Shown here: positions 15,831-24,469 of the stretch, in pieces | How positions within the stretch are numbered: the stretch's first letter is position 1 | Layout of the letters: every line of letters begins with the position of its first letter | Assembly: GCA_963822765.1 (NCBI GenBank) | Contig: CAWGJL010000054.1 | Coordinates: 186,001 to 250,000 of the forward strand | Length of the DNA stretch: 64,000 bases | Reading direction: 5' to 3' | From: Palsa-504 sp963822765 | GTDB taxonomy: Bacteria; Actinomycetota; Actinomycetes; Streptosporangiales; Streptosporangiaceae | Notes under the pieces: model-generated | Told to the model about the DNA's origin: nothing | The model's input: the letters and a program-made list of their open reading frames with translations, nothing else | Databases searched by the model: none | Translations under genes and position numbers: made by a program

Positions 15831-16071
15831 ATGCCGGCCAGCGAGGAGTTCGACACCCGCCCGGTCCGGGCCTTCCGGCCTGGGCCCGGCGTGCACGTCG
15901 CCGAGGCGGTGTGGCCCGCCAGTGTCCCGGCCATGGCACAGCTGCTCCGGGAGGCTCGGGTCGTGGGGCATGCGCCCCGCGGCCTGGGAAGACCTGAACC
16001 TGGTCAGCGCGTGGCGGCATTTCATGCGCGACCCGCAGTCATATTTCCGGCATCTGTTCGCCGGGTTATGA
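15831..16071 (+). pseudogene. AAA ATPase relic (N- and C-termini joined)
   Basis: The first part encodes EEFDTRPVRAFRPGPGVHVA and AEAVWPASVPAMAQLLRE, resembling the start of a predicted AAA/ABC-type ATPase that normally continues into GENGSGKS. That P-loop and the rest of the core are missing. In another frame, from 15970, MRPAAWEDLNLVSAWRHFMRDPQSYFRHLF ends at TGA (16069-16071); this matches the C-terminus of the same family. The gene has therefore lost its interior, like the amidohydrolase relic. The family is assigned from memory of such termini. Confidence 0.55.
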
Positions 16072-16097
16072 CGGTCACGGGCCGTAGAATCGCCCGC

Positions 16098-17963
16098 GTG
16101 GACGTGCCCGATGCTGGAATCACCGAGGTGCTGCACCGCGTGTTCGGGTACACCTCGTTCCGCGGGCAGCAGCGGGAGATCATCGAGCACCTGTGCGACG
16201 GCGGGGACGCCGTCGCGCTGATGCCGACCGGCAGCGGCAAGTCGCTGTGTTACCAGATCCCCGCGCTGGTCCGGGACGGCACCGGGGTGGTCATCTCACC
16301 GCTGATCGCGCTCATGCAGGACCAGGTCGACGCGCTGACCGTGCTGGGCGTGCGGGCCGGGTTCCTGAACTCGACCCAGGATCCGGACGAGCGGCGCGGG
16401 GTCGAGTACGCGTTCCTCGACGGCAAGCTCGACCTGCTCTACCTGGCCCCGGAGCGGCTTCGGACCGACGCGACGCTGCGGCTGCTCGACCGGGGCACGG
16501 TAGCGCTGTTCGCGATCGACGAGGCGCACTGCGTGGCCCAGTGGGGGCACGACTTCCGGCCCGACTACCTGGGGCTGTCCGTGCTGCACGAGCGGTGGCC
16601 CTCGGTGCCGCGGATCGCGGTGACCGCTACCGCGACCCGGCAGACGCTGGGTGAGATCGTCACGCGGCTCGGGCTCGGCGAGGCCCGGCACTTCGTGGCC
16701 AGCTTCGACCGGCCCAACATCCAGTACCGGATCGAGCCGAAGAACGAGCCGCGCCGGCAGTTGCTGCGGCTGCTGCGCACCGAGCACGCCGGACAGGCGG
16801 GCATCGTCTACTGCCTGTCCCGGGCTTCGGTGGAGAAGACGGCGGACTTCCTGTGCGCCGAGGGGCTCACCGCGCTGCCGTACCACGCGGGCCTCGACGC
16901 GCGGACCCGGGCCGTGAACCAGTCGCGGTTCCTGCGCGAAGACGGGCTGATCATGGTGGCCACCATCGCGTTCGGCATGGGCATCGACAAGCCGGACGTC
17001 CGGTTCGTCGCGCACCTGGACCTGCCCCGGTCGGTAGAGGGCTACTACCAGGAGACCGGGCGGGCCGGGCGCGACGGCGCGCCGGCCACGGCGTGGCTGG
17101 CCTACGGGCTGGCCGACGTGGTGCAGCAGCGGCGCCTCATCGACGATTCCGAGGGCGACTTCGCGCACCGGCGCCGGCTGATCGCGCACCTGGACGCGAT
17201 GCTCGCGCTGTGCGAGACGGCCGGCTGCCGGCGGGCGCAGCTGCTGGCCTACTTCGGCGAGACCGATACCGGCCCGTGCGGCAACTGCGACACGTGCCTG
17301 TCGCCGCCGGAGGTGTGGGACGGGACGGTGGCGGCGCAGAAGCTGCTCTCGACCATCGTGCGGCTTCAGCGGCTCGGGGGTCCGTCCTTCGGAGCGGGGC
17401 AGCCGATCGACATCCTGCTCGGCAAGAAGACGGAGCGGGTGGCGTCGTACGGGCACGACCGGCTGTCGGTGTTCGGCATCGGCAGTGAGCTGCGTGAGGC
17501 GGAATGGCGGGGCGTGGTCCGGCAACTCCTGGCCGGCGGGCTGCTCGCGGTCCAGGGAGATCACGGGACGCTGGCGTTGACCGACCTGAGCGGTGAGGTG
17601 CTGCGCGGGGAGCGGCAGGTCACGTTCCGGCACGACGCGGCGCCGCCCGCGCGTTCCGGCTCGGCCCGCTCGGGTTCATCGGGTTCTGGGAAGTCACGGC
17701 GGGCGGCGGCGGGCCCGGCGGCGGCCGAACTCAGTCCGGAGGCGGAGCAGGTGTTCGAGCGGCTGCGCGCCTGGCGGACCGGCGTCGCGAAGGAGCTGGG
17801 CATGCCGCCGTACGTGATCTTCCACGACGCGACGCTGCGGCAGATCGCGGCCGCGCCGCCGGCCACGATGGCCGGACTGGCGCAGGTCAATGGCGTCGGC
17901 GAGACCAAGCTGGCCCGGTACGGTCAGCAGATCCTGGATGTCCTGGCGGACGGGCCCGGCTGA
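16098..17963 (+). CDS. recQ: RecQ family ATP-dependent DNA helicase
   Basis: This is a 621-residue 3'-5' DNA helicase. It shows Walker A PTGSGKSLCYQ near 42, the DEAH box IDEAHCVAQWGHDFRP near 141, motif VI QETGRAGRDG, the RecQ zinc site (CETAGC...CGNCDTC, about 372-402), a winged-helix RQC region and, after a Ser/Ala-rich linker, a C-terminal HRDC domain (about 545-615). GTG at 16098 is the start: TAGAAT (16085-16090) lies 7 nt upstream, so the message is probably leaderless. The upstream open frame is the ATPase relic. It acts in recombination and fork repair. Confidence 0.93.
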   Translation: MDVPDAGITEVLHRVFGYTSFRGQQREIIEHLCDGGDAVALMPTGSGKSLCYQIPALVRDGTGVVISPLIALMQDQVDALTVLGVRAGFLNSTQDPDERRGVEYAFLDGKLDLLYLAPERLRTDATLRLLDRGTVALFAIDEAHCVAQWGHDFRPDYLGLSVLHERWPSVPRIAVTATATRQTLGEIVTRLGLGEARHFVASFDRPNIQYRIEPKNEPRRQLLRLLRTEHAGQAGIVYCLSRASVEKTADFLCAEGLTALPYHAGLDARTRAVNQSRFLREDGLIMVATIAFGMGIDKPDVRFVAHLDLPRSVEGYYQETGRAGRDGAPATAWLAYGLADVVQQRRLIDDSEGDFAHRRRLIAHLDAMLALCETAGCRRAQLLAYFGETDTGPCGNCDTCLSPPEVWDGTVAAQKLLSTIVRLQRLGGPSFGAGQPIDILLGKKTERVASYGHDRLSVFGIGSELREAEWRGVVRQLLAGGLLAVQGDHGTLALTDLSGEVLRGERQVTFRHDAAPPARSGSARSGSSGSGKSRRAAAGPAAAELSPEAEQVFERLRAWRTGVAKELGMPPYVIFHDATLRQIAAAPPATMAGLAQVNGVGETKLARYGQQILDVLADGPG

Positions 17964-17968
17964 CCGGG

Positions 17969-18370
17969 TTAGCGGTAGGGCGGACGGTGACGGGTCGAGG
18001 GACCCCACGGGATGATCGGCTCGGCCCACAGCCGGGCCGAGCAGGGCTTGGCGGTCGCGGCGGCCGGGTCCGACGGGAGGAACACGGCCAGGAACAGGAC
18101 CAGGAACCCGGAGACCAGCACGGCCCAGCTGGGCAGCGTGATGCCGGCCACCGTCACCGCCGTACCGGCCAGCGAGAGAGCGGGCCGCGGATAGGTTCGG
18201 GCCAGGCGCAGCACGCCGATGATCGCGAGAAGCACGACGGTCCGCACCCGCCACCGGATCCGCCTCGCGCGGGTGGACCGCGTGATCACGTGCACACCGC
18301 GCCGGGCGACGCGGCCCGAGGTGGACGAGGACCACGCCACCATGGTCCGCCGGCGCGATCGCAGCCTCAT
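17969..18370 (-). CDS. Small membrane protein of unknown function
   Basis: The product is 133 residues. The N-terminal ~42 residues are very rich in Arg/Ser. Two hydrophobic segments follow (about 44-60 RTVVLLAIIGVLRLA and 67-98 LSLAGTAVTVAGITLPSW then VLVSGFLVLFLAVFLPS), then a Pro/Arg tail. The ATG has GGGAGG at a good distance. It resembles small actinobacterial DUF3099-like membrane proteins in layout, but I do not recognise a defining motif. It ends 6 bp from the convergent recQ stop. Confidence 0.6.
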   Translation of the reverse strand: MRLRSRRRTMVAWSSSTSGRVARRGVHVITRSTRARRIRWRVRTVVLLAIIGVLRLARTYPRPALSLAGTAVTVAGITLPSWAVLVSGFLVLFLAVFLPSDPAAATAKPCSARLWAEPIIPWGPSTRHRPPYR

Positions 18371-18426
18371 CGCAGCCTCCCGTACACAGCTGGCCCACTT
18401 AATGCTACGCTCCGGCGCTCGCGGGG

Positions 18427-20382
18427 TCAGCTGCCGTCGGGGTAGCCGCCGCGGTGCAGGACCATCGGGTAGTACGGGAGCGTGCGCGGCGGGCGGACCG
18501 AGGCCCGCCAGTTGTCCGGGTAGGGCTCCAGGCCCTGGAACAGGGGCGGCGGCTGGCTCTCGGGCCCGACGGCCAGTGCCTCCAGGGGCTGGCGCAGGGC
18601 GGCGATCGTGTCGGCGCCGAACCGGTCCCGCCAGCGGTCCTCGACGGCACCCAGCAGCTCGAGATAGAGGCCCTGCGCGAGCAGGCCCCGGGGGGTGAGC
18701 CGGGCCACCTTGCCGCGGCTCGCGGCGGGGTCGGGCTCTTCGACCGCCAGGCGGGCACGGAGCAGGACGCCTAGCGCCCAGGCCACGGCCTCCTTGGAGA
18801 TACCGGTCATGGCCGGCAGGTCGCGGGGCCGCAAGCCGTCCTCGCGCAGGACGCGGAGCAGGTTGGCACCGACCGCGAGGGATACCTCGGAGGAGGCCTC
18901 GTAGTCCAGGGCGAAGGCCAGCAGGACGCGGGACAGCAGCGCCGAGAGCGGCAGCGTGGCGAGGTCGGATGGCTCGGGCCGGGGCGGCAGGGCCGGGTCC
19001 GGGCCCCGGCTGAACAGGACCTGGCCGAGGATCGGGAGGGTATCGGGCAGGCCGGGGTCCAGTTGCCCGGCGGCCGCCAGCAGGGCCTGGCGTAGCCGAC
19101 CGACCGGGGCGGCGCCGAAGCGCTCGGTCCAGCGCTGCTCGATGGCGGCGGGCAGCGGCAGCCAGATCTGCCGGGCCCGCAGGCCGCGGGCGGTGGCGCG
19201 CAGGACGGCGCCGGGGCCGGGGCGTCCGCGGTACGTCTTCTTGGCGGTGCCGTCGATGGTGATGTAGCCCCAGCGGCGCATGCCGTCCAGGTTGGTCCCG
19301 GTGCGGGCCAGGGTTTCGAGCTCGCCGACCGTGATGGGCTGGTCGGTGACGAACCGCAGGCAGTTCTCGAACATGGCCAGCGACGTCAGCCAGGTGCCGT
19401 CGCCCAGGCCGGCGCCGTCGTGGTTGGTGGTGCGGTGCGGAAGGCGGTGTTCGGCCTCGTTGTCGAGCTCGATGGTGAACGCGACGAGAGTCTGGGACAG
19501 CAGGGCGGACAGGGACAGCGGCCCTCGGGGTGGTTCGGCCTGCTGAGGTTGGCGGGGTTTCCTGGCTGTCGTGGCGGCGGGGGCGGCAATGGCGGTAAGC
19601 AGGCCGGCCGAGAGGAGCCGTTCATGCCGGGCGGCGGCATCGGAACCGGCAGCGTCGTCGCCGGCCATGACCTGCCAGCCGGCCTGGGCAAGCAACTCGG
19701 TCGCCTGGCCGGCCTCAAGGGCGGACCTGGCCGGTTCACCCAGGGCGGCGACCGTGGCCTGGAAGCGGGATCTGGCCTCGCCCCGGGCACCGGAGGTCGA
19801 CACGCTGATCGTCAGGCGGCTGCCGGCCCGGGCGGCCTGACGGAACTCGGTGAGCACCCGGTGCAGGACGGCTGGCTCCAGGTAGACCGCGACCCCTTCG
19901 AGCATGAACAGGCTGGGCTGGCCCGGGTTCAGCCCGGCCGCGGTGAGCCGTTCGGCGATGGGGTCGCGGGTGAAGTCGGCCTCGACGAACCGCACCTGGC
20001 CGGCGTCCAGGCCGAGCCGCGCCAGCCGCTCTCGCTTGTCGCGCTGGGTCGCGGGATGATCCACCTCGAACCAGCCCACGCCGGACCTGGCGTAGCGGAA
20101 GGCCCGCCCGTCGTAGCCAGCCCCGCCGACCACGATCTGGCGGACGCCCCGGTCGATGGCTCCGGTCACCGCCCGGTCGAAGAACCTGGTGCGGGCCTGC
20201 AGGTACTCACTCATCCGGCCCGCGGCGGGCTCCTGGCCGGCCGCCACGTCGGCGGCCAGCGCATCGTCGGCGGCGGCATCGCCGTACGGGGCCGGAACCC
20301 TGGTGAATCCGAGCCGGTACGCGGCCACGCGCCGGGCGGTGATCGACGGGCCGCCGCTAGCCAGGTCAGGTCCCTGCGTCAC
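18427..20382 (-). CDS. SAM methyltransferase fused to duplicated winged-helix domains
   Basis: The product is 651 residues. Residues ~10-280 are a class I, TIGR00027/leucine-carboxymethyl-like methyltransferase: IVVGGAGYDGRAFRY, WFEVDHPATQRDK (SAM-binding acidic loop) and LFMLEGVAVYLEP. After a Pro/Gln-rich linker, residues ~310-650 hold two related halves. Each starts with a LSALLSQTLVAFTIELD- or LSALLSRVLLAFALDYE-like helix, contains a winged-helix/MarR-like segment, and ends with ...RWTERFGAAPVGRLRQALLA or RWRDRFGADTIAALRQPLEA. The second-half family also occurs alone in actinobacteria, so this is a gene fusion. GTG at 20382 is taken as start. The substrate is unknown. Confidence 0.8.
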   Translation of the reverse strand: MTQGPDLASGGPSITARRVAAYRLGFTRVPAPYGDAAADDALAADVAAGQEPAAGRMSEYLQARTRFFDRAVTGAIDRGVRQIVVGGAGYDGRAFRYARSGVGWFEVDHPATQRDKRERLARLGLDAGQVRFVEADFTRDPIAERLTAAGLNPGQPSLFMLEGVAVYLEPAVLHRVLTEFRQAARAGSRLTISVSTSGARGEARSRFQATVAALGEPARSALEAGQATELLAQAGWQVMAGDDAAGSDAAARHERLLSAGLLTAIAAPAATTARKPRQPQQAEPPRGPLSLSALLSQTLVAFTIELDNEAEHRLPHRTTNHDGAGLGDGTWLTSLAMFENCLRFVTDQPITVGELETLARTGTNLDGMRRWGYITIDGTAKKTYRGRPGPGAVLRATARGLRARQIWLPLPAAIEQRWTERFGAAPVGRLRQALLAAAGQLDPGLPDTLPILGQVLFSRGPDPALPPRPEPSDLATLPLSALLSRVLLAFALDYEASSEVSLAVGANLLRVLREDGLRPRDLPAMTGISKEAVAWALGVLLRARLAVEEPDPAASRGKVARLTPRGLLAQGLYLELLGAVEDRWRDRFGADTIAALRQPLEALAVGPESQPPPLFQGLEPYPDNWRASVRPPRTLPYYPMVLHRGGYPDGS

Positions 20383-20447
20383 CGGGCCATTGTGGCACGC
20401 GCCCCCGACAGGCGGCCGCGGCCCAGGTGTGTGGGAGTGTGGAACGC

Positions 20448-20873
20448 ATGACGACTGATTCCGCACATCGCAGCGTGCGGCTGGAACGCATCGAGAACAG
20501 CAGGTACACCGCGGTCAACGAGCGTGGCGGGAAGATCAGCATCGGGACCGGGGGCGGGTCCGACTTCACCCCGGTCGAGCTGCTGCTGGTCTCGATCGGC
20601 GGCTGCACGGCGGTCGACGTGGACCTGCTCACCTCGCGGCGGGCCGAGCCGGATTCGTTCGAGATCGTCGTGGCGGCGGAGAAGGCCCGCGACACGGCCG
20701 GCAATCACCTCACCGACCTGCAGGTGACGTTCCGCATCACCTTCCCGGACGGCGAGCAGGGCGACAAGGCGCGCGAAATACTGCCGGACGCGGTGCGTAA
20801 GTCCCACGACCGGCTGTGCACGGTGAGCCGGACGGTCGAACTCGGCACGCCCATCGCGACGCGGATCGAGTGA
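20448..20873 (+). CDS. OsmC family protein
   Basis: The product is 141 residues with the OsmC/Ohr fold. The thiol-bearing helix LLLVSIGGCTAVDVDLL (Cys near 55) is present, and the second Cys lies in KSHDRLCTVSRTVE (about 125). These two cysteines reduce organic or fatty-acid hydroperoxides in the family. The ATG at 20448 is chosen; a GTG at 20427 is possible. It is divergent from the methyltransferase gene across a 65-bp gap. Confidence 0.88.
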   Translation: MTTDSAHRSVRLERIENSRYTAVNERGGKISIGTGGGSDFTPVELLLVSIGGCTAVDVDLLTSRRAEPDSFEIVVAAEKARDTAGNHLTDLQVTFRITFPDGEQGDKAREILPDAVRKSHDRLCTVSRTVELGTPIATRIE

Positions 20874-20883
20874 CGTCCCGCCG

Positions 20884-21638
20884 CTAGGTCTGCCAGCGGA
20901 AGCGCCAGGCGACGAAGCCGGCGCCCAGGGCGGTCCACAGGGCGAGGTTGGCCAGGTCCCAGGCCGGGAACGGGCGCACCATGTAGGCGCCCTGCATGAC
21001 CTGGGCCAGGGCCTTGACCGGGAACGCGGTCACCAGGCGGGACAGCCACCCTGGCAGGCCGCTGAACGTGGGGTCGAAGACGCCGGAGATGATCGCGATG
21101 GGCAGGAAGCTGGCGTAGGCGACCGGGCCGGCCGACTCCGCGCTGGTGATGACCGAGCTGATGGCCAGGCCCAGGGTGGCGAAGCAGACGATGCCCAGGA
21201 TCAGCCCGATGCTCAGCGCGGGCAGGCCGCCGGGGCGGGGCCGGCGCCGAAGGCCAGCCAGCCGATCAGGCCCGTGGCCGTGGTGATCAGGACGACGGTC
21301 GCGACGGTGCTGGCCAGCAGGCCGCCGAGGTAGGCGGCGGACGGCAGCGGGGTGGTCTTGATCCGCTTGAGCACGCCGTCGTGGCGCAGCACGGCGACCT
21401 TGGAGCCGAGGTTGACGTAGGCGGCCACGATGATCCCGAAGGCCAGGATGCTGGGCACGAATACCGTGGTGTTCTTGACGTGCGTGCCGGGCAGGGACGA
21501 GCCGACGTTGGCCGCCCCGATGAGCAGCAGGATCATCAGCGGGAAGGCGAAGGTGAACAGCGCGTATTCCGCGCTGCGCCAGAAGCTGCGCTGCTCGAGC
21601 AGTGCCTGGCGGGCGGCGAGGCGTACCGATCTCGTCAT
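20884..21638 (-). CDS. ABC-2 type exporter permease (frameshifted)
   Basis: This is a membrane subunit of a drug/lipid-type exporter. The first ~130 codons read as an ABC-2 permease (FAFPLMILLLIGAANVGSSLPG, RIKTTPLPSAAYLGGLLAS) and then run into a stop at 21213. The rest of the protein (LPALSIGLILGIVCFATLGL, ISGVFDPTFSGLPGWLSRLV, ...WRFRWQT) continues in another frame to 20884. Adding one C at about 21241 in the G/C run restores ~251 residues. This is either a real loss of the exporter or a consensus error. The ATG overlaps the ATPase stop by 4 nt. Confidence 0.8.
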
Positions 21639-22591
21639 AGGTCCGGGCCGGTGAGCTGCAGGTAGGTGTCTTCGAGGCTGGGGGCGGCGACGGCCAGCCC
21701 GTCCAGGTCGCCGAGGCGGTTCTCCACCGCCCAGTCGAGCAGCCGCCGCAGGGTCACCGCCGCGTTGTCGGTGTGGCAGACCGACACCGGGCCGCGGACG
21801 GCCAGGCCGATCCCGTCGGGCAGGGCGACCTGACCCCGCCGCAGCGCCGAAGGCGTGGTGAAGGAGATCCGGGTGGCCAGGCCCGCCCGGGCGGCCACCT
21901 CACGGGTGGTTCCGACCAGCTCGATCCGGCCCGCCCGCAAGATCGCGATCCGGTCGGCGAGGCATTCGGCCTCGTCCAGGTAGTGGGTGGTGAGCACGAT
22001 CGTGGTGCCCAGCCGGCGCAGGTTCTCGATCGCCGCCCAGCAGCGCCGGCGCGCTTCCGGGTCGAAGCCGGTGGTCGGCTCGTCGAGGAACACCAGGTCC
22101 GGGTCGCCCGCCAGGGCCAGGGCGAAGTCCAGGCGGCGTCGCTGGCCGCCTGACAGCTTGCGGACCTGGGTGTTCCGCAGTTCGGCGAGCTCCACGACGT
22201 CGAGCAGCTCGCCGAGCGGGCGCGGGTTCGGGTAGTAGCCGCGCCAGATCTCGATCAGCTCGGCCACCCGGGCCTGCCGGGGGAAGCCGCATTCCTGCAG
22301 GACCATGCCGACCCGCTCGCGGAGCCGGGCCGCCTGAGTCGCCGGGTTGAGGCCGAGGACGCGGGCCATGCCGCCAGCCGGCGGCCGGAAGCCCTCCAGG
22401 ATCTCCAGCGTGGTGGTCTTGCCCGCGCCGTTCGGGCCGAGCAGGCAGAACACCTCGCCGTAGCGGACGTCGAACTCCACGCCGCGCAGCACCTCGGTCG
22501 AGCCGTAACTCATCCGCAGGTCACGGACCTGGACGGCGAAGCCGTCCGTCAGCACAGGAAGGATCTCATCTATGACGCGCGTGTCAGTCAT
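21635..22591 (-). CDS. ABC exporter ATP-binding protein
   Basis: This 318-residue single nucleotide-binding domain belongs to the DrrA/CcmA-like exporter class. Walker A GPNGAGKT is at 52-59, signature LSGGQRRRL near 152, Walker B LVFLDEPTTGFDP near 172, H-loop TTHYLDEAE near 205, and a C-terminal regulatory extension. It partners with the frameshifted permease. The ATG at 22591 lies only 12 bp from the divergent AraC start, so each promoter lies inside the other gene's coding sequence or leader. Confidence 0.9.
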   Translation of the reverse strand: MTDTRVIDEILPVLTDGFAVQVRDLRMSYGSTEVLRGVEFDVRYGEVFCLLGPNGAGKTTTLEILEGFRPPAGGMARVLGLNPATQAARLRERVGMVLQECGFPRQARVAELIEIWRGYYPNPRPLGELLDVVELAELRNTQVRKLSGGQRRRLDFALALAGDPDLVFLDEPTTGFDPEARRRCWAAIENLRRLGTTIVLTTHYLDEAECLADRIAILRAGRIELVGTTREVAARAGLATRISFTTPSALRRGQVALPDGIGLAVRGPVSVCHTDNAAVTLRRLLDWAVENRLGDLDGLAVAAPSLEDTYLQLTGPDL

Positions 22592-22603
22592 TAGGGGGAG
22601 TAT

Positions 22604-23071
22604 ATGAGGATGAAGCAAGCCGACGTCAGCTCGCTGCGGGTGCTGCGCCGGGCCCGGGACCAGATCGACCGTGACTACGCCGAGCCGATCGCCATCCCGG
22701 CGCTGGCCGCGGCGGCCGGATACTCGCGCGAGCACTTCATCCGGGCCTTCCGGGCCGCCTACGGCGAGACGCCGGGCCGGTACCGGACCAGGCGGCGGGT
22801 CGAGCGGGCCTGCGAACTGCTCCGCTCGGCCAACCTGACCGTGACCGAGATCTGCTACCTGGTCGGCTTCACCAGCCTGGGCACGTTCAGCACCCGTTTC
22901 GCCGAACTGACCGGCATGTCCCCCACCGCCTACCGCCAGGAGGCCGCCCGGCGCGGCGGGCCCGCGCCCATCCCTGGCTGCTTCGCGCTGATGTGGCGCA
23001 GCGGCCTTCCGGCGTCACGGCCAGGGAACGTATCACTTCCGGAGAAGCCGCCGCCGCCCGCCGGGTCCTAG
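22604..23071 (+). CDS. AraC-type HTH regulator (DNA-binding domain only)
   Basis: The product is 155 residues. A double helix-turn-helix AraC domain occupies ~14-115 (IPALAAAAGYSREHFIRAFRAAYGETPGRY; VTEICYLVGFTSLGTFSTRFAELTGMSP), with no ligand-binding domain and a Pro-rich tail. AGGGGGAG precedes the ATG. It is followed 10 nt later by a VOC protein, an arrangement common in actinobacteria in which the VOC protein may provide sensing or resistance. It may also regulate the divergent exporter. Confidence 0.87.
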   Translation: MRMKQADVSSLRVLRRARDQIDRDYAEPIAIPALAAAAGYSREHFIRAFRAAYGETPGRYRTRRRVERACELLRSANLTVTEICYLVGFTSLGTFSTRFAELTGMSPTAYRQEAARRGGPAPIPGCFALMWRSGLPASRPGNVSLPEKPPPPAGS

Positions 23072-23081
23072 AGTCGCGGGC

Positions 23082-23495
23082 ATGATCAACGGAATCTCAA
23101 TCGTGTCGGTCTGGGTCCTGGACCAGGACTCGGCCAAGGAGTTCTACACCACGAAGCTGGGCTTCACGCTCACCAACGACATCCAGATGGAGGGCGGGAT
23201 GCGCTGGCTGACCGTGCGCCCGCCCGGCAGCGACGGCCAGGAGCTGGTGCTCATGGATCCGCTGCACTCCATGCTCGACGAGGAGACCGCCCAGCAGGTC
23301 CGGTCCCTGGTCGCCAAGGGTGCGCTCTCGCCCGGCGTGATGGCCACCTCCGACTGCAAGGCCGATCACGACGCGCTGGCCGAGCGGGGCGTGGAGTTCA
23401 CCCAGCCGCCCGCGGACCGCCCCTACGGGGTCGAGGCGATCATGCGGGACGACTCGGGCAACTGGTTCAGCTTCACCCAGCGCAAGGGGTGGTGA
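23082..23495 (+). CDS. VOC family (glyoxalase-like) protein
   Basis: The product is 137 residues with paired beta-alpha-beta-beta-beta modules of the vicinal oxygen chelate fold (VSVWVLDQDSAKEFYTTKLGF; ELVLMDP; GVEAIMRDDSGNWFSFTQ). It could be a dioxygenase, glyoxalase or antibiotic-binding protein; the sequence does not say which. TAGAGT (23069-23074) lies 7 nt before the ATG, so it may have its own leaderless promoter as well as read-through from the AraC gene. Confidence 0.87.
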   Translation: MINGISIVSVWVLDQDSAKEFYTTKLGFTLTNDIQMEGGMRWLTVRPPGSDGQELVLMDPLHSMLDEETAQQVRSLVAKGALSPGVMATSDCKADHDALAERGVEFTQPPADRPYGVEAIMRDDSGNWFSFTQRKGW

Positions 23496-23716
23496 GCAGG
23501 GCCGCGAGTTCGGCGGTCTGGCGGGCGAAGTCCGTAGGAGGCGACCCGGCGGCGCAGGCAGGCCGCCCGGCCGACGTACAGGACGCGCCCGGCCGCGTCG
23601 CGGAAGCGGTACACCCCCGGGCCGAGCGGGAGCCTCGCCGCCGTCGCGCGCGACGCCGCGGACGGGCCGGGGAAATCCACCCTCCGAGCCCACCGCGGGA
23701 GGCTGGTCACGGTCAA
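23473..23716 (-). pseudogene. GIY-YIG nuclease relic
   Basis: On the minus strand, SLPRWARRVDFPGPSAASRA leads into LPLGPGVYRFRDAAGRVLYV and GRAACLRRRVAS, the GIY-YIG core opening. The reading then changes frame to DFARQTAELAALLTTPCAG and a stop (23473-23475), which looks like the C-terminus of the same gene. The central catalytic and DNA-binding parts are missing. Its end overlaps the 3' end of the VOC gene. This stretch otherwise holds no gene. Confidence 0.65.
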
Positions 23717-23810
23717 GGGGCACGCACCACGATCCGTTCGGCCGATAAAGAAAACGTACGGCGGGTCAGCGTGGCTCGGTGCGGGCCGGCGCCGGGTTTA
23801 AGGTTTTGCC

Positions 23811-24461
23811 ATGGCGGATTCCGAACCGGGCCGCGAGGTGGCCCGCAGTGAGCTGCGTGCGTCGCACGAGGACCGAGACCGGGTGGTCGAGCTGCTGCGG
23901 GTGTCCGCGGGAGACGGGCGGCTGACCGCGGACGAACTTGACGAGCGGCTGGAGCTGGCCATGACGGCGCGGACCTACGGCGAGCTCGCCAAGCTGGTCG
24001 CCGACCTGCCCGCCGACGGGTCGGTGGCCAGTGCGCCGGCCCTGCAGGCTCCGCGGGCCAAGGACGTCGTGCGGCTGGACACCGGCAGCGGGCACACGAT
24101 CAGGAACGGCCGGTGGATCTTGCCGCAGCGGATCGAGGCGCGGGTCCGCAGCGGCCACCTGAAGCTGGACTTCACCCAGGCGGTCATCACCCAGCCGTCG
24201 CTGCAGCTCGACGCCGACGTACGCAGCGGTCACGTCATCTTGATCACCAGGCCCGGCATCGTGGTGGACACCGACGACGTGGTGGTCCGCAGCGGGCATA
24301 TCCGGGTCCGGGCCCCGTGGGGTCCCGACGTGCCCGAGGTGCTGCGGATCGAGGTGTCGGGCAAGATCGGCAGCGGCCATTTCGTCGCGCGCCCGCCGTA
24401 CCGGACGTTGTGGCAGTGGCTGACCAGGCAGCCTCGGCCGTACGAGATCGCGGCGCGCTGA
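23811..24461 (+). CDS. DUF1707 domain protein
   Basis: The product is 216 residues. The N-terminal DUF1707 (SHOCT-like) helix-rich domain at ~15-65 has LRASHEDRDRVVELLRVSAG, DGRLTADELDERLELAMTAR and TYGELAKLVADLP. A beta-rich DUF4097-like region with repeated RSGHLKLDF / RSGHVILI / RSGHIRV strands follows at ~85-200. No transmembrane segment is evident. The function is unknown. TAAGGT (23799-23804) lies 6 nt before the ATG, which fits a leaderless transcript. Confidence 0.82.
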   Translation: MADSEPGREVARSELRASHEDRDRVVELLRVSAGDGRLTADELDERLELAMTARTYGELAKLVADLPADGSVASAPALQAPRAKDVVRLDTGSGHTIRNGRWILPQRIEARVRSGHLKLDFTQAVITQPSLQLDADVRSGHVILITRPGIVVDTDDVVVRSGHIRVRAPWGPDVPEVLRIEVSGKIGSGHFVARPPYRTLWQWLTRQPRPYEIAAR

Positions 24462-24469
24462 GCCTCATC

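Noticed and set aside
15813..16097. N-terminal extension of RecQ
   Set aside because: The open frame covers two out-of-frame pieces of another gene and precedes a -10 box next to the RecQ GTG.
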